Virus record (IMG/VR): IMGVR_UViG_3300047300_000456
Span: 1-30,539 of that record
DNA length: 30,539 nucleotides
Strand: one strand, 5' to 3'
Source: a virus
In this document: piece after piece, positions 12,163-21,066 of the stretch
Layout of the letters: each line of letters begins with the position of its first letter
Position numbering within the stretch: the stretch's first letter is position 1
Program-made: the position numbers and the translations under genes
Notes under the pieces: generated by a model
The model's input: only the letters and a program-made list of their open reading frames with translations
Databases searched by the model: none
What the model was told of the DNA's origin: nothing

Positions 12163-14604
12163 TTAATTAATTAAAAGTGTGTCAACTACTGAAGCAACAA
12201 TAGGAGCCATCAAACTATATCCATAAGTTGTTGGATGCACTCCATCAACAAATAAAGTTGTATTTGTTGCGGAAGAATCAGGGCCAAAGGTCGTATCTGC
12301 GGCAAAGTCTACAAGCGCATCATAAAAGCTATTATCTCCACGAATCAAGGAGGCCGCTACCGCTCTTTTGGCAGCATAACCTGAATTAACACAAGCCAAA
12401 GGTGTGCAAGCTACAACCGTCCAGCCTGCCGCCTTACGAGCATTGCAATAAGTCTTTAAATTGTTGTAAAAAGTAGTACCATCAATTGCGCCACTCATAT
12501 CATTTGTGCCAATTAACACAAATAAAATAGGATTAGAAAAACCATTGTTTAAATAAGTATCAATAGTTGCGGCTCTTGCCGTTAATGTGCTAACTGTAGC
12601 CCCTACGGTAGCTTTATTTTCTGAAAGCACTGGGTAAGTTAGCAACCTATTAGCCATCCTAGGGTAAAGTCCGTTAGCTGTTACGGTGCTAATACTATCG
12701 CCCTCCCACATGATGAAATTATTTGCCCTTGTCATTGTTTGGCCACGAAGTAACATAATACTTTGCAAGGCCAAATATTGGTTATTAACCTGCGATGCAT
12801 CATGTGCTACTGAATAAATAGAGGCATAATGAATCTTTCCTTTGAAACCACGGCCACCTACCAGCGGATTGTCGGCCATTAACAAGCGGCTCAATGCTTG
12901 TGGCGTTATTGTAGCTGCTGTGGTTGCAGCCAAATAGTTATCAATGTATAATTTCAAATTTGTTCCATCATAAGTTGCGGCCAAGTGATGCAATAATCCA
13001 TCTGCTAAATAATTGGTATATGTTTGAACGGTATTGGCGCCAAATTTAAAGTTTGGAGTTATGGAAGAATCCGCGGAAGTACCTGGCCCAATAACAAGCT
13101 GAAAATTTCCATCTAAAAAAGGAGCGTTTAAGATATAACCTTGCTCATTGCTTGTGTCGTAAAGCTCCACTAATGCGTGTACGGAAACATTTGTCAAAGT
13201 TTGTGTAACCTGACTTTGTGCGTGGCAAAACTGATTAATAGTGTTAAGCTCCAATGCCGAACCGCTCCAAGCTGGATCATAAGCCACTTCTTCTATACCT
13301 TCAAATCCTAAAACAAAATCCCATTCAGGACTATTGTAAGTAGTGGCAGATGTGCCGCTATTTATTTTTAGTCCATCAATTAAAATATCTAAGGCTGCAC
13401 CTGCTGTGTTATTTCTTATGGCAATGTTAGTACTTGAACCTGTTGAAGTGAATGTATGCGTTACTTGCGTCCATGCTGTTGTAACAGCTTTATCCGATGA
13501 ATAGCTTGCTGTTGGCCCTTCAAATCTTATGCTTTGCGAGCTGCCTGTGTTGCTCTTAACCCATAAGCTAATAGTATACTGCCCAGCTGGTAATGTTACA
13601 GATTTACGCAAACCAGGTACTTCTCCAATCGCAGGAACCAAAGCACCTGCAAGCGTTTGCATTCTGCTTGCAGTGGTATTTCCTAACCTATTGGCTGCAT
13701 AGTTATCCGTTATTGTGCAATATCCCGAAGTACTTTTGATAAAATAACTTGGGCCATTCCAATAGTTTATGGTGTTAAAATATTGCTCAGGAAAGCCAAT
13801 GATATTATCATCCGAGGTTACCGTTCCTGCAACGTTGTAAACTCTTCGGCCGCTGGCTTCTTCAAAACGCCAATCGGCTACTCTATTGGTTGTGTACAAA
13901 GTAGCTCCGTTTGTAGTGGTAGCGTTGTCGGTAACGTAGTCGCTATCTTTAAAACTTACAGCGGTTGCTTTTAGTCTATAGTAATAAGTCGTAGAAACTG
14001 CAAGCCCCGTGTTATTGTAACTTGTGCCACTACCAGAATAAATTTGCGACCATGAACCAATTCCTGTTAAACTACGTTCAAGTACGTACGTTGTGGCACT
14101 TGGCACTGCATCCCAAGTGATGTCTATTTCTTGATAGTCGATAGTGGTCGCTGTAAAGTTTGCAGGATTCGCTAATGTTGGCAAATCAGCGGGCCCAATT
14201 TGCAAAATGCCGTATGTTTGGTCGAAATCAAAAACAAGTGATTTTCCGTTTTCTAAAGTTAGTTCGCTTCCGTAATCTACCCATCCAATCAGAAGTTCAT
14301 TGTCACTATTGTAAAGCACCGCATACCTGAACGGCCCAATATTGCCGCCAAATGCTGAAAGCGTCGCATCCGCGCAAACAAGTTTATAATTTCCGAGTGA
14401 TTGCGAACTACTTACATTTACTAATGAAAAACCACCAGCGGAATATCCATTGCCTGGCGTTATTTCTATAATGTCGGCCGTATCCAAATCAGTGTAATTT
14501 GGCTCCGTATCGGTTAACATTATTTTAAGCACATCGCTTCCGAGATTGTGCAATCCTTCAGCAACTGCCTCCGTAAAGTTGTAAAATCTTTCAAACGATG
14601 CCAT
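12163..14604 (-). CDS. Tail adhesin with FnIII, carbohydrate-binding, LamG and SGNH esterase domains
   Basis: 813 aa. The domains in order are an N-terminal tail-attachment region (1-135), a fibronectin type III domain (about 137-230, with DITWDAVPSATTYVLERS and TTYYYRLKA), a jelly-roll carbohydrate-binding module (about 265-420), a LamG/concanavalin-like domain (about 450-600) and an SGNH/GDSL hydrolase (633-813). The hydrolase blocks are visible: WEGDSIS (Ser637), GTND (699-702) and DGVHP (787-791, with Asp787 and His790). Such enzymes remove acetyl groups from surface polysaccharides. This suggests a receptor-binding protein that modifies the host capsule or LPS during attachment. It is followed two bases later by the tail fibre gene. 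Domain limits are approximate. Confidence 0.8.
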   Translation of the reverse strand: MASFERFYNFTEAVAEGLHNLGSDVLKIMLTDTEPNYTDLDTADIIEITPGNGYSAGGFSLVNVSSSQSLGNYKLVCADATLSAFGGNIGPFRYAVLYNSDNELLIGWVDYGSELTLENGKSLVFDFDQTYGILQIGPADLPTLANPANFTATTIDYQEIDITWDAVPSATTYVLERSLTGIGSWSQIYSGSGTSYNNTGLAVSTTYYYRLKATAVSFKDSDYVTDNATTTNGATLYTTNRVADWRFEEASGRRVYNVAGTVTSDDNIIGFPEQYFNTINYWNGPSYFIKSTSGYCTITDNYAANRLGNTTASRMQTLAGALVPAIGEVPGLRKSVTLPAGQYTISLWVKSNTGSSQSIRFEGPTASYSSDKAVTTAWTQVTHTFTSTGSSTNIAIRNNTAGAALDILIDGLKINSGTSATTYNSPEWDFVLGFEGIEEVAYDPAWSGSALELNTINQFCHAQSQVTQTLTNVSVHALVELYDTSNEQGYILNAPFLDGNFQLVIGPGTSADSSITPNFKFGANTVQTYTNYLADGLLHHLAATYDGTNLKLYIDNYLAATTAATITPQALSRLLMADNPLVGGRGFKGKIHYASIYSVAHDASQVNNQYLALQSIMLLRGQTMTRANNFIMWEGDSISTVTANGLYPRMANRLLTYPVLSENKATVGATVSTLTARAATIDTYLNNGFSNPILFVLIGTNDMSGAIDGTTFYNNLKTYCNARKAAGWTVVACTPLACVNSGYAAKRAVAASLIRGDNSFYDALVDFAADTTFGPDSSATNTTLFVDGVHPTTYGYSLMAPIVASVVDTLLIN

Positions 14605-14657
14605 ACTTCGAAATAACTAATAATTTATAATTCCCGCCTCATTTATGCGGATTTATT

Positions 14658-15353
14658 TTAGACAGTTTGCGTCAACGTTACCGCTGTGCTGTACATTCCA
14701 TTGGTGCAAATTGGTATCACATAGATAGTATTACTTCCCGCTGTCAATTGGATGGGAATTACCCCAGTTGTTCCACCCGTCCAATCAGTTACCACAACAG
14801 GCGCTCCGTTGATGCTGTAGCCTATGGAATCGCAACCGCTTGAGCTTGCTGTTATGTTAATTTGGTAGTTGTGCGCTGGATCGTCGGCCCTTGTGCTAAT
14901 GTTAGCCGACAAAGTAGCTGTACATGGTGTCTTTGTGTCGAAGATGTCAGGCTCACCCGTTCCCGTGATGCGGAAGCTATCGGTGGTGAATCCTTCAGAT
15001 GGGCCGTTAAGTGATGTGCTTTCAATTATGCCCGCGCCAAAGATAGCCTTCACGTTACTACTTGAATCTTCAAAGGTGATGCGGAAAAGTACTTCATTAA
15101 ACGCTATCTGTTCATTCAGCAAATCAAACGCCACAGCATCGGTTTCGTTTAATTTCATCACACCGTTTAAAGTAACGCTGTAACCAATAGATTGCGGCCG
15201 GTACCGCTTCCAAACTCCATCTCCAACGGTCTTAACGCTTTTAATGTCGGTGGTAAATTCTATTGTAATATCAGTGGCGCAAACAAAATCACGGTAAGCC
15301 CCGTTTTTAAAGACCCTCATAATTGCGTTGCTGCCTAAAACTGGTTCTGCCAT
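14658..15353 (-). CDS. Tail-tube-like protein with C-terminal Ig-like domain
   Basis: 231 aa beginning MAEPVLGSNAIMRVFKNGAY. Residues 1-135 have the strand pattern of tail tube proteins (DITIEFTTDIKSVKTVGDGV ... GYSVTLNGVMKLNETDAVAF ... EVLFRITFED ... DSFRITGTGEPD). The rest is a beta-rich Ig-like module (NYQINITASSSGCDSIGYSI). Tube-fold proteins also occur in distal tail and baseplate parts, and the position between tail tip and adhesin suggests such a role, because the main tube gene is at 19668-20108. Distal placement is inferred from gene order. Confidence 0.6.
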   Translation of the reverse strand: MAEPVLGSNAIMRVFKNGAYRDFVCATDITIEFTTDIKSVKTVGDGVWKRYRPQSIGYSVTLNGVMKLNETDAVAFDLLNEQIAFNEVLFRITFEDSSSNVKAIFGAGIIESTSLNGPSEGFTTDSFRITGTGEPDIFDTKTPCTATLSANISTRADDPAHNYQINITASSSGCDSIGYSINGAPVVVTDWTGGTTGVIPIQLTAGSNTIYVIPICTNGMYSTAVTLTQTV

Positions 15354-15355
15354 GG

Positions 15356-17386
15356 TTATTTAAATATATATGAGAATTCGTCCGTTGTTCCTGTTTGCGT
15401 GCCGTCGCTGCCCCCTGTCAATATCACCTCCTGAAATACTGCCCTAAAATTACCCGTTAGCAAATCTTCCTCCACACTTGGCACCAATATAAATGTCCTT
15501 GTCGGTGAAATATCGCTGAATAAATAACGCTTTGCTAAGTCCAATGGCGCATTGGTGCCGTTTGTAAAATCGCCCTCTATCTTCCAAAATCTACGATAGG
15601 ATTGGTTGTACTTACCGTAATTTATTAACTGTTTCCAATTCAATATTTCCGTGTTTGGATAACGGAAAAATGAAGTAGTAATAAGATACCTCACCGAAGA
15701 AATAGTACAAAATAAAGACCCTTTAATTATCTTCTTAGGACTGTCGGATATTCTCACCGTGTTGCTGTAGGTGTCAGGAAGGTTGCTGCTTTGCGCGTTG
15801 GTATGTTTGTCACCTGCAAGGTTAAAAATAGAGCCTCGGTTGTTTAGTTGCAAATCTATTTTAATATCCTTCAAATACATTTCATTTCCACTAACAGAGC
15901 TAACTCCTCCACGTGCAATAAGAAAATAAACAGTTCCAGCTTCAGGAATTGCGTTACTATCTACACTAACTGTTTTCCATTCATTGGTTGGATCAGGGTA
16001 AATAAAATTAGCAAAGGCTCCGTTTGGATTATTTTGCCAGCTTCCATTACTATCTAAGCAATACCAATCGCCTGTATAAGATCCTGAGGTTCCATTCTTT
16101 AATATTAATAAAAAAGCTGCTCTAATAGGAGCTGTTATGTTATAAGTACTTCCCGTTTTTTCATCAAATTTCATTTTGAACGTAACGGATATATTTATCT
16201 TATCTCCATTATCTACAAAAAAATCGTCGTTATTATTTTGAATATAATTACCTTGATTGCTTGGCGTTGGAGCACTCGTGTCAATAGGTACTACATAATA
16301 GCGGTCGGTCATGTTTCCAAAGCCATCCACAAGTTGCTTAATATATGCGTAAACGCTTGACGGTGTTTTAGATATTGGAGTTCCTTTATAATGCGTCCAT
16401 CCTACTAAATCGTAGCCATTAACCCCACCATTGAATGCCCCAAGGTATTGTAATGCCTGATTGTTGACAAGGTCAGTAGGAACGCTGTAATCAAATTGAT
16501 TTACAACCTGCCTATTAGCGAATAAACTACTGATATTTTGGCTTTCATTTATTGGGTAAATACTTTGTGCCTTCCCAACATTGCTGCCAGTAATTGTGGC
16601 CGTATTGCCTGTGGAAACAACGCCTGCAACAGTGTAGTCCACATAATACCAACTACCGGGTAAATATTGCCGTTCCGCTAATGTCACAATCTGCCATTTG
16701 CCGTTGTGCTGTATAACGTGCGCCCAACCTTGTAAAATAACCTTCAAAGCATCGTAGCAATTTTCATACTCCCCTGGATTCTTTAGCAGCGTCCTTGCGT
16801 GGATTTCAGCTTGATTAAATAGGTCGTAGGTCAGTGCATCGCCTTTGTCCTGCATTGAGTTCCAAAAGTAGCCACAATAGGCTCTAATGGGCAACTCAAG
16901 CTCTGTTTTGCGCAACGCCCCTGCTATGTAGTCGATAAGTAGGTTAAAGTTCGTAAACTCGTCACCGTTCACATCTACAAGCTCATAACCCTTCAAAAGC
17001 CCAATGCCATCGGTGGCGGTTATGTTAATTTCATAGGGTTTATCCTGAAACGGTGCGCTTCCCTCATCTGGAGTAATAAAACCAACAAACCACGTGTAAC
17101 CATTGCTAATTACCTCAACCTTCCACTCGTTGTAGGCCGATGTTATAAATGTTTCCCAAGTGATAGCATCGGTTTCCTCAGTCCATAGCGACAATTGAAG
17201 CTCTTTGCTTAATATGGTTGCATAGCTATCCTGCTCATCCGAAATAGTCGAAACTTGGCACTTAGTAACCTTGTAGCTGTAAGTTGTTGTTGGGATAACG
17301 TCAGGATCAAGTTGGTAAATGTTTATTTCAATCAGTTGCCCCTGTTCATTGGTAAAATCAGCCGTGTATGTTAGGTAATAAGCCAT
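15356..17386 (-). CDS. Distal tail or tail tip protein
   Basis: 676 aa beginning MAYYLTYTADFTNEQGQLIE. The first ~200 residues read like a baseplate hub: strands, then WFVGFITPDEGSAPFQDKPY and the hub-like NITATDGIGLLKGYELVD. The middle has a jelly-roll-like part with repeated strands. It directly follows the tape measure gene (stop and start share a base), which is where distal tail/hub proteins lie in siphoviruses. It probably links the tail tube to the adhesins. Exact family not recognised; Dit- or Tal-like is inferred from position. Confidence 0.65.
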   Translation of the reverse strand: MAYYLTYTADFTNEQGQLIEINIYQLDPDVIPTTTYSYKVTKCQVSTISDEQDSYATILSKELQLSLWTEETDAITWETFITSAYNEWKVEVISNGYTWFVGFITPDEGSAPFQDKPYEINITATDGIGLLKGYELVDVNGDEFTNFNLLIDYIAGALRKTELELPIRAYCGYFWNSMQDKGDALTYDLFNQAEIHARTLLKNPGEYENCYDALKVILQGWAHVIQHNGKWQIVTLAERQYLPGSWYYVDYTVAGVVSTGNTATITGSNVGKAQSIYPINESQNISSLFANRQVVNQFDYSVPTDLVNNQALQYLGAFNGGVNGYDLVGWTHYKGTPISKTPSSVYAYIKQLVDGFGNMTDRYYVVPIDTSAPTPSNQGNYIQNNNDDFFVDNGDKINISVTFKMKFDEKTGSTYNITAPIRAAFLLILKNGTSGSYTGDWYCLDSNGSWQNNPNGAFANFIYPDPTNEWKTVSVDSNAIPEAGTVYFLIARGGVSSVSGNEMYLKDIKIDLQLNNRGSIFNLAGDKHTNAQSSNLPDTYSNTVRISDSPKKIIKGSLFCTISSVRYLITTSFFRYPNTEILNWKQLINYGKYNQSYRRFWKIEGDFTNGTNAPLDLAKRYLFSDISPTRTFILVPSVEEDLLTGNFRAVFQEVILTGGSDGTQTGTTDEFSYIFK

Positions 17387-18999
17387 TATACAAATCTGCT
17401 CCTCCGTGCGCTTGTTCGTTGCTGTTGAAGGTAAATATTTTCACCGCTCAAAACTCCCGTTACAAAGATATTTTGATTGCCACATATTATTGAATCCAAC
17501 TTGTGCAATGGGATTACCGCCTCAGGACCCGCTTCACCAATCAATGCCCTTGTGGGACCGCTGACAATGCCACCGTCTGCAAATTTTAGGCCTGATAGTT
17601 GGCCGAATAAGGCTTTAAATCCTGCTGTAAAATTGGCTGTTTGCGCTCCTGCACCAGCTCCAAAGTTCATGCCACCCGTTGCAGCTCCAATAATCACGGC
17701 CAATATAGCCGCTGTAACTGCAGCTGCAATAAGTTTCTTTATGATTCCAGCAATGGCTTGTCCAAATGCTTGAAATGCACTTTGAGAGCCGCTTAAAATA
17801 TCATCAAATAATTGGGTAAACGCTGGGCCTAATGTTCCTGAAATAGCGTCACCAATTTTATTAAAGGTATCAGCAACTTGCAAACCAGCTGCTTGTAAGT
17901 CTTGTATATTTTTAAGTACACCATTGCCTCCCTTTCCCATCAAGCCAGTGGTACCCTTGCTAAATGCGTTTTCTTGTTCTTGGTTAAGCGTTGCAAGTTC
18001 TTTCCAATAATCGCGCGTTATTCTAACCTCTTCTTTTGTATCCTTGTTTTTTGTTTTCTTTAATGTTTCGCTTTTGGTTTCAACTTCATTATTTCTAACT
18101 TGTTCGGCTGTTAACTGCCTTAAAGCATCTTGCAATACTTTAAGCTGTTGTTCTTGTTGTGTAAACTCTTTATTTAGTCTTGCGATTGATTTGATTGATG
18201 CGCTTGTACCAGTTACGCTCTGAACTACCCCGTTAACGAATGTTTGGAGCGGACTATCTGTGTCCTTTATATTTTGTTGTAAATCTAAGTACGCCTGAGC
18301 TTGTTGTTCAGCTACTTTAGTAATCAATTTCTCAACACCAGCAATCCTTGCTTTTCGTTCTAAAGCTGCTGTAAGTTTGGCAACAGATGCGGCAGCTTCG
18401 GCACTATTAACGTTTTCAAGTGTTAAATTTCCTAAGTACTTTGGATATTCTTGGTTAAGTTTTTTTATTGCTACTTGTCGCTGTTCACTTGAAATGCTCA
18501 AATCTTGTGCAGCACTTAACAAAGCATTAATGCCTGATATTTCCCCTTGTACGCTTGCTACCGCATCCGCATTGGCCTTATTTAGTTGTTGTTGAGCAAG
18601 TGCAGCCGCATCTGTAGAGCTAAACAACGCATCCAATGCCGCACTCAAGCTCCCGTACTTTTGAATGGCCGTAGTAACCAATGCGGAAACCACGCTAAAT
18701 CCAACAGCTATGCCAGCAGGGCCTGCAAGCGATGACGCTAAAGCCTTCAACGCTCCACCTGCGCTGCCAGTTTCTTTCTGCAAAGCACCAAAAGAGCCAA
18801 TCAATGGCTCTAAATTATTCTGAATAGCAATAAACCCAAAAGGCGCATCGCTCGCTACCCTTGATAGGTTTGTGAGCGCGTATTGAGCGGAGCCGCTTGC
18901 TTTCTTGACATCGTTAAGAGCGGCTGTTGCTTTGGAAGTACTCTTTTGTAGCCCATCCGTATTGCCTGTTATTAATATTTCAATTTGCTGTTCAGCCAT
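17386..18999 (-). CDS. Tape measure protein
   Basis: 537 aa. Long helical part with Gln/Ala-rich heptads, a conserved N-terminal segment (SRVASDAPFGFIAIQNNLEP), a hydrophobic stretch near residue 420-440 (AGIIKKLIAAAVTAAILAVI) and a Gly-rich end with FADGGIVSGPTRALIGEAGP that is characteristic of tape measure proteins. At about 1.5 angstrom per residue the tail would be near 80 nm, so a short siphovirus tail. The start overlaps the chaperone second frame by eight bases. The protein is threaded through the tube during assembly and probably helps membrane passage of DNA. Confidence 0.85.
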   Translation of the reverse strand: MAEQQIEILITGNTDGLQKSTSKATAALNDVKKASGSAQYALTNLSRVASDAPFGFIAIQNNLEPLIGSFGALQKETGSAGGALKALASSLAGPAGIAVGFSVVSALVTTAIQKYGSLSAALDALFSSTDAAALAQQQLNKANADAVASVQGEISGINALLSAAQDLSISSEQRQVAIKKLNQEYPKYLGNLTLENVNSAEAAASVAKLTAALERKARIAGVEKLITKVAEQQAQAYLDLQQNIKDTDSPLQTFVNGVVQSVTGTSASIKSIARLNKEFTQQEQQLKVLQDALRQLTAEQVRNNEVETKSETLKKTKNKDTKEEVRITRDYWKELATLNQEQENAFSKGTTGLMGKGGNGVLKNIQDLQAAGLQVADTFNKIGDAISGTLGPAFTQLFDDILSGSQSAFQAFGQAIAGIIKKLIAAAVTAAILAVIIGAATGGMNFGAGAGAQTANFTAGFKALFGQLSGLKFADGGIVSGPTRALIGEAGPEAVIPLHKLDSIICGNQNIFVTGVLSGENIYLQQQRTSARRSRFV

Positions 19000-19369
19000 C
19001 TCTTAAACCTGCTTTAATTTCTAATTGTTTGCGGTTCTCGTACCATTGCTTAAGCTCTTCGCCTTTCAAATCTTTCAGCCTTTTCGGATCACCTGGAAGC
19101 TCCAATAAATCGCTCATCTTAGTGCCTTTCTTCAAATATCCAACAGCGGAATAATAAGCTACAAATCTCGCTCTGTGCCATTCGCCTAATTCACGCTGTT
19201 GGTAGCCTTTGCGACGTGCTGCAAAGTCTTCCATGCTGTACAAATCAAGCTCCCAAGGATGCAACCCCATTTCACCGTATGCCTCGGACGTTAAATCAGC
19301 CCAAGTAAACGGCTTGCTATTGCTGTGTGTCAGCCTTACCGGTTGCCTCCACCGAGAAAGCAGCTGCAA
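18992..19369 (-). CDS. Tail assembly chaperone, second frame (frameshift product)
   Basis: The coding part runs from about 19330 to 18992 (SNSKPFTWADLTSEAYGEMG ... ENRKQLEIKAGLRDG). No ATG opens it; the only start-like codon is TTG at 19369 inside the upstream gene. The frame is -2 (equal to +1) relative to the first chaperone frame, whose stop is at 19319-19317. This is the layout of the lambda G/G-T pair, in which a fraction of ribosomes shift and make a fused protein that binds the tape measure and tail tube proteins. The position just ahead of the tape measure gene fits. It should be annotated as one fused protein with the gene at 19317-19655. Confidence 0.75.
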   Translation of the reverse strand: MQLLSRWRQPVRLTHSNSKPFTWADLTSEAYGEMGLHPWELDLYSMEDFAARRKGYQQRELGEWHRARFVAYYSAVGYLKKGTKMSDLLELPGDPKRLKDLKGEELKQWYENRKQLEIKAGLRDG

Positions 19370-19655
19370 AGGCTGTGGTTACGCTTGTAGCTTGTTCCAT
19401 GCTTAACTCTGAAATCCAGTCTATAAGTTCAGCTTCCGTAAAATCAATCTGTTTCTTCATACTTAAATAATTGCTCATAAGAGCGGCATGAATAATTACC
19501 TTGACGTACTTAAACTGTTCACCGACGTTGGAAGCACCCGCCATTAATAACGGGTCGCTCCCAGTCAGCTCACCTATAAACCGAAGTGTACCAAAATTAA
19601 ACTTTAGGCCTCGTTCTTGCCCTCCGAGGTAAAGGGTCATGTAAGTCTTATTCAT
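19317..19655 (-). CDS. Tail assembly chaperone, first frame
   Basis: 112 aa beginning MNKTYMTLYLGGQERGLKFN. Helical C-terminal half (MKKQIDFTEAELIDWISELS) ending ATGKADTQQ at TAG 19319-19317. It lies after the tail tube gene and before the tape measure gene, as in lambda gpG, and its end overlaps a second frame without its own ATG. A slip site ACACACA (19330-19324) lies seven bases or so before the stop. It is thought to hold the tape measure protein while tail tube subunits assemble. Confidence 0.75.
   Translation of the reverse strand: MNKTYMTLYLGGQERGLKFNFGTLRFIGELTGSDPLLMAGASNVGEQFKYVKVIIHAALMSNYLSMKKQIDFTEAELIDWISELSMEQATSVTTAFAAAFSVEATGKADTQQ
19324..19330 (-). other. Likely -2 programmed frameshift site (ACACACA)
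   Basis: First frame: GAC ACA CAG CAA TAG. When a tRNA on ACA slips back two bases it again meets ACA, and reading continues CAC AGC AAT in the second frame. All three base pairs are kept. The site is two codons before the stop codon, inside the 53-base overlap. A -2 shift is known for phage Mu in the same gene pair. Confidence 0.6.
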
Positions 19656-19667
19656 TGTCGTTATTTA

Positions 19668-20108
19668 TTAAACAGTAGTATCGATAGTGCCGCTGAAGTT
19701 GAATGTAGCTGTAAACTTTACAAGGTCACCCTCAGCACTTGTAACTTGTGCGCTGGAAAAATAGCCAGTTCCTGAAGCGAACACCGCAGTACCAACGCCA
19801 ACGGATCCGCTCACGGCATTTTGATACTTAGCATAAAGTTTGGTCTTATTTACTACCCAACCAGCAATATCATTGTAGCTGTATTCTGAGCCGCCAAGGG
19901 AAGCGTTTACCACACCGCTCACGTTAATAACACCTTCAGGTGTATCAACGGCTGTGAAACTTCCGCATTTGGTTTTTGTAACGTTCACGTTTGCGCTGAG
20001 ATTCAAATCGCTTGAATCCTCGCAAGTGATGGTTTTAAGGCCGGTTGCGCCTGTTGTATCTGTGCTGATTTGCAGGGTAACTATTGACCCTAAAATTTCT
20101 GTTGCCAT
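19668..20108 (-). CDS. Major tail tube protein
   Basis: 146 aa beginning MATEILGSIVTLQISTDTTG. All-beta composition with a small central polar region (WVVNKTKLYAKYQNAVSGSV) and the end AEGDLVKFTATFNFSGTIDT, a strand pattern usual for phage tail tube (and Hcp-like) proteins, which form the inner channel of the tail. It lies between the head-tail genes and the tail chaperone, the normal place for the tube gene. Length is typical for a small siphovirus tube protein. Family not proven by search. Confidence 0.7.
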   Translation of the reverse strand: MATEILGSIVTLQISTDTTGATGLKTITCEDSSDLNLSANVNVTKTKCGSFTAVDTPEGVINVSGVVNASLGGSEYSYNDIAGWVVNKTKLYAKYQNAVSGSVGVGTAVFASGTGYFSSAQVTSAEGDLVKFTATFNFSGTIDTTV

Positions 20109-20117
20109 GTTTGTGAT

Positions 20118-20393
20118 TTATAAAATTGGTTCTTTAAAATTACGATAAACTATTTCGCCATAAGCTATTTTCCCACTTAACACTGCATAAGCTTGAAACT
20201 CCCAAACGCCACTCTGATCAATATCACCGCTCAATACCGAATATATCAAATATTGCGTTGAAGGTGTAGCTGTCCAATAGCCTGTGGTCCCGTTTGGTTT
20301 CTTATACAATATCCTTGCTGTGCTGGCCCCTGTTACGGTGGTTCCGCAATCCAAGGTTATTGTTATGAGTGTTTGTTTATTAAATAAGCTCAT
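20118..20393 (-). CDS. Small beta-rich virion protein
   Basis: 91 aa with a strand-rich Ig-like composition: MSLFNKQTLITITLDCGTTV, then ARILYKKPNGTTGYWTATP, then GDIDQSGVWEFQAYAVLSGK and AYGEIVYRNF. This resembles the N-terminal domain of siphovirus baseplate upper proteins (BppU-like folds), but here it stands alone between head-tail and tube genes, so it may be a decoration or head-tail part. It overlaps its neighbour by ATGA. Confidence 0.55.
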   Translation of the reverse strand: MSLFNKQTLITITLDCGTTVTGASTARILYKKPNGTTGYWTATPSTQYLIYSVLSGDIDQSGVWEFQAYAVLSGKIAYGEIVYRNFKEPIL

Positions 20394-20638
20394 CCTGTAA
20401 TATTTGTATCAAATGTTGATGGCCATCCAATGCCCCTCGTATCAAGCTTGCTCTTATCGGTCAAATTAGGTGCCACAATAGACTTCCATGCCAAAAGCTT
20501 ATAATCATGCACTCCAATATTGAACGTTTGCATATTGACGTTGTAAATGCACGTGTCAATAGTCAGCACAAGCACCCCAGTTGCGCCTGGAAGGGCGGAT
20601 AATGGAGTGGCTGATATTGGTGCAAATCCTAAAGTCAT
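20390..20638 (-). CDS. Hypothetical 82-aa structural-region protein
   Basis: Begins MTLGFAPISATPLSALPGAT and is low in charge, with strand-type stretches (GVLVLTIDTCIYNVNMQTFN) and the end DTRGIGWPSTFDTNITG. No motif. It overlaps neighbours on both sides by four bases (ATGA), which points to coupled translation with tail completion and virion genes. Probably a small virion component; role unknown. Confidence 0.5.
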   Translation of the reverse strand: MTLGFAPISATPLSALPGATGVLVLTIDTCIYNVNMQTFNIGVHDYKLLAWKSIVAPNLTDKSKLDTRGIGWPSTFDTNITG

Positions 20639-21066
20639 TGAATAACCCTATTTCTGAATATCAATGTTTTCTTTATTTCAAATCCGCGCTGTGTTTGGAT
20701 GGCTATATCATCCACCGTGTTAATCAAGCGCGCATACGACAACTTGTAAGGATTATCTATAGTTAGCCCATTGGTTGATACCGTTGGACAAACTATGTCC
20801 ATTATTTGGCTCGCAATGGCTTCAAGAATAGTTTTACTTGTCGCACTTCGCTGGATTGAAACGATTTGTAAATTTATGTCACACTCACCACCAAAATAAG
20901 ACTTTGTATTGCTGCTCGTCATGTTTTGAGTAGTAACCCTTACATAATAGAGCTTATCAGTTTCAACCTTATCATCCACAATAGCCACCTCATCCACACC
21001 GTAAAGTACATTGCCTTCAAGTGCGTTGATATATGCCGCTCGTAGTGATGTGCCGAAGTCTAACAT
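20635..21066 (-). CDS. Tail completion / tail terminator-like protein
   Basis: 143 aa beginning MLDFGTSLRAAYINALEGNV. An alpha-beta layout with a central beta segment (SYFGGECDINLQIVSIQRSA) and a conserved-looking end (LINTVDDIAIQTQRGFEIKK) matches the size and gene position of siphovirus tail completion proteins such as SPP1 gp17 or lambda gpU, which cap the tail tube and join it to the head. It starts at the last base of the gp10-like stop and overlaps the next gene by ATGA. Assignment rests on position and size. Confidence 0.55.
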   Translation of the reverse strand: MLDFGTSLRAAYINALEGNVLYGVDEVAIVDDKVETDKLYYVRVTTQNMTSSNTKSYFGGECDINLQIVSIQRSATSKTILEAIASQIMDIVCPTVSTNGLTIDNPYKLSYARLINTVDDIAIQTQRGFEIKKTLIFRNRVIQ

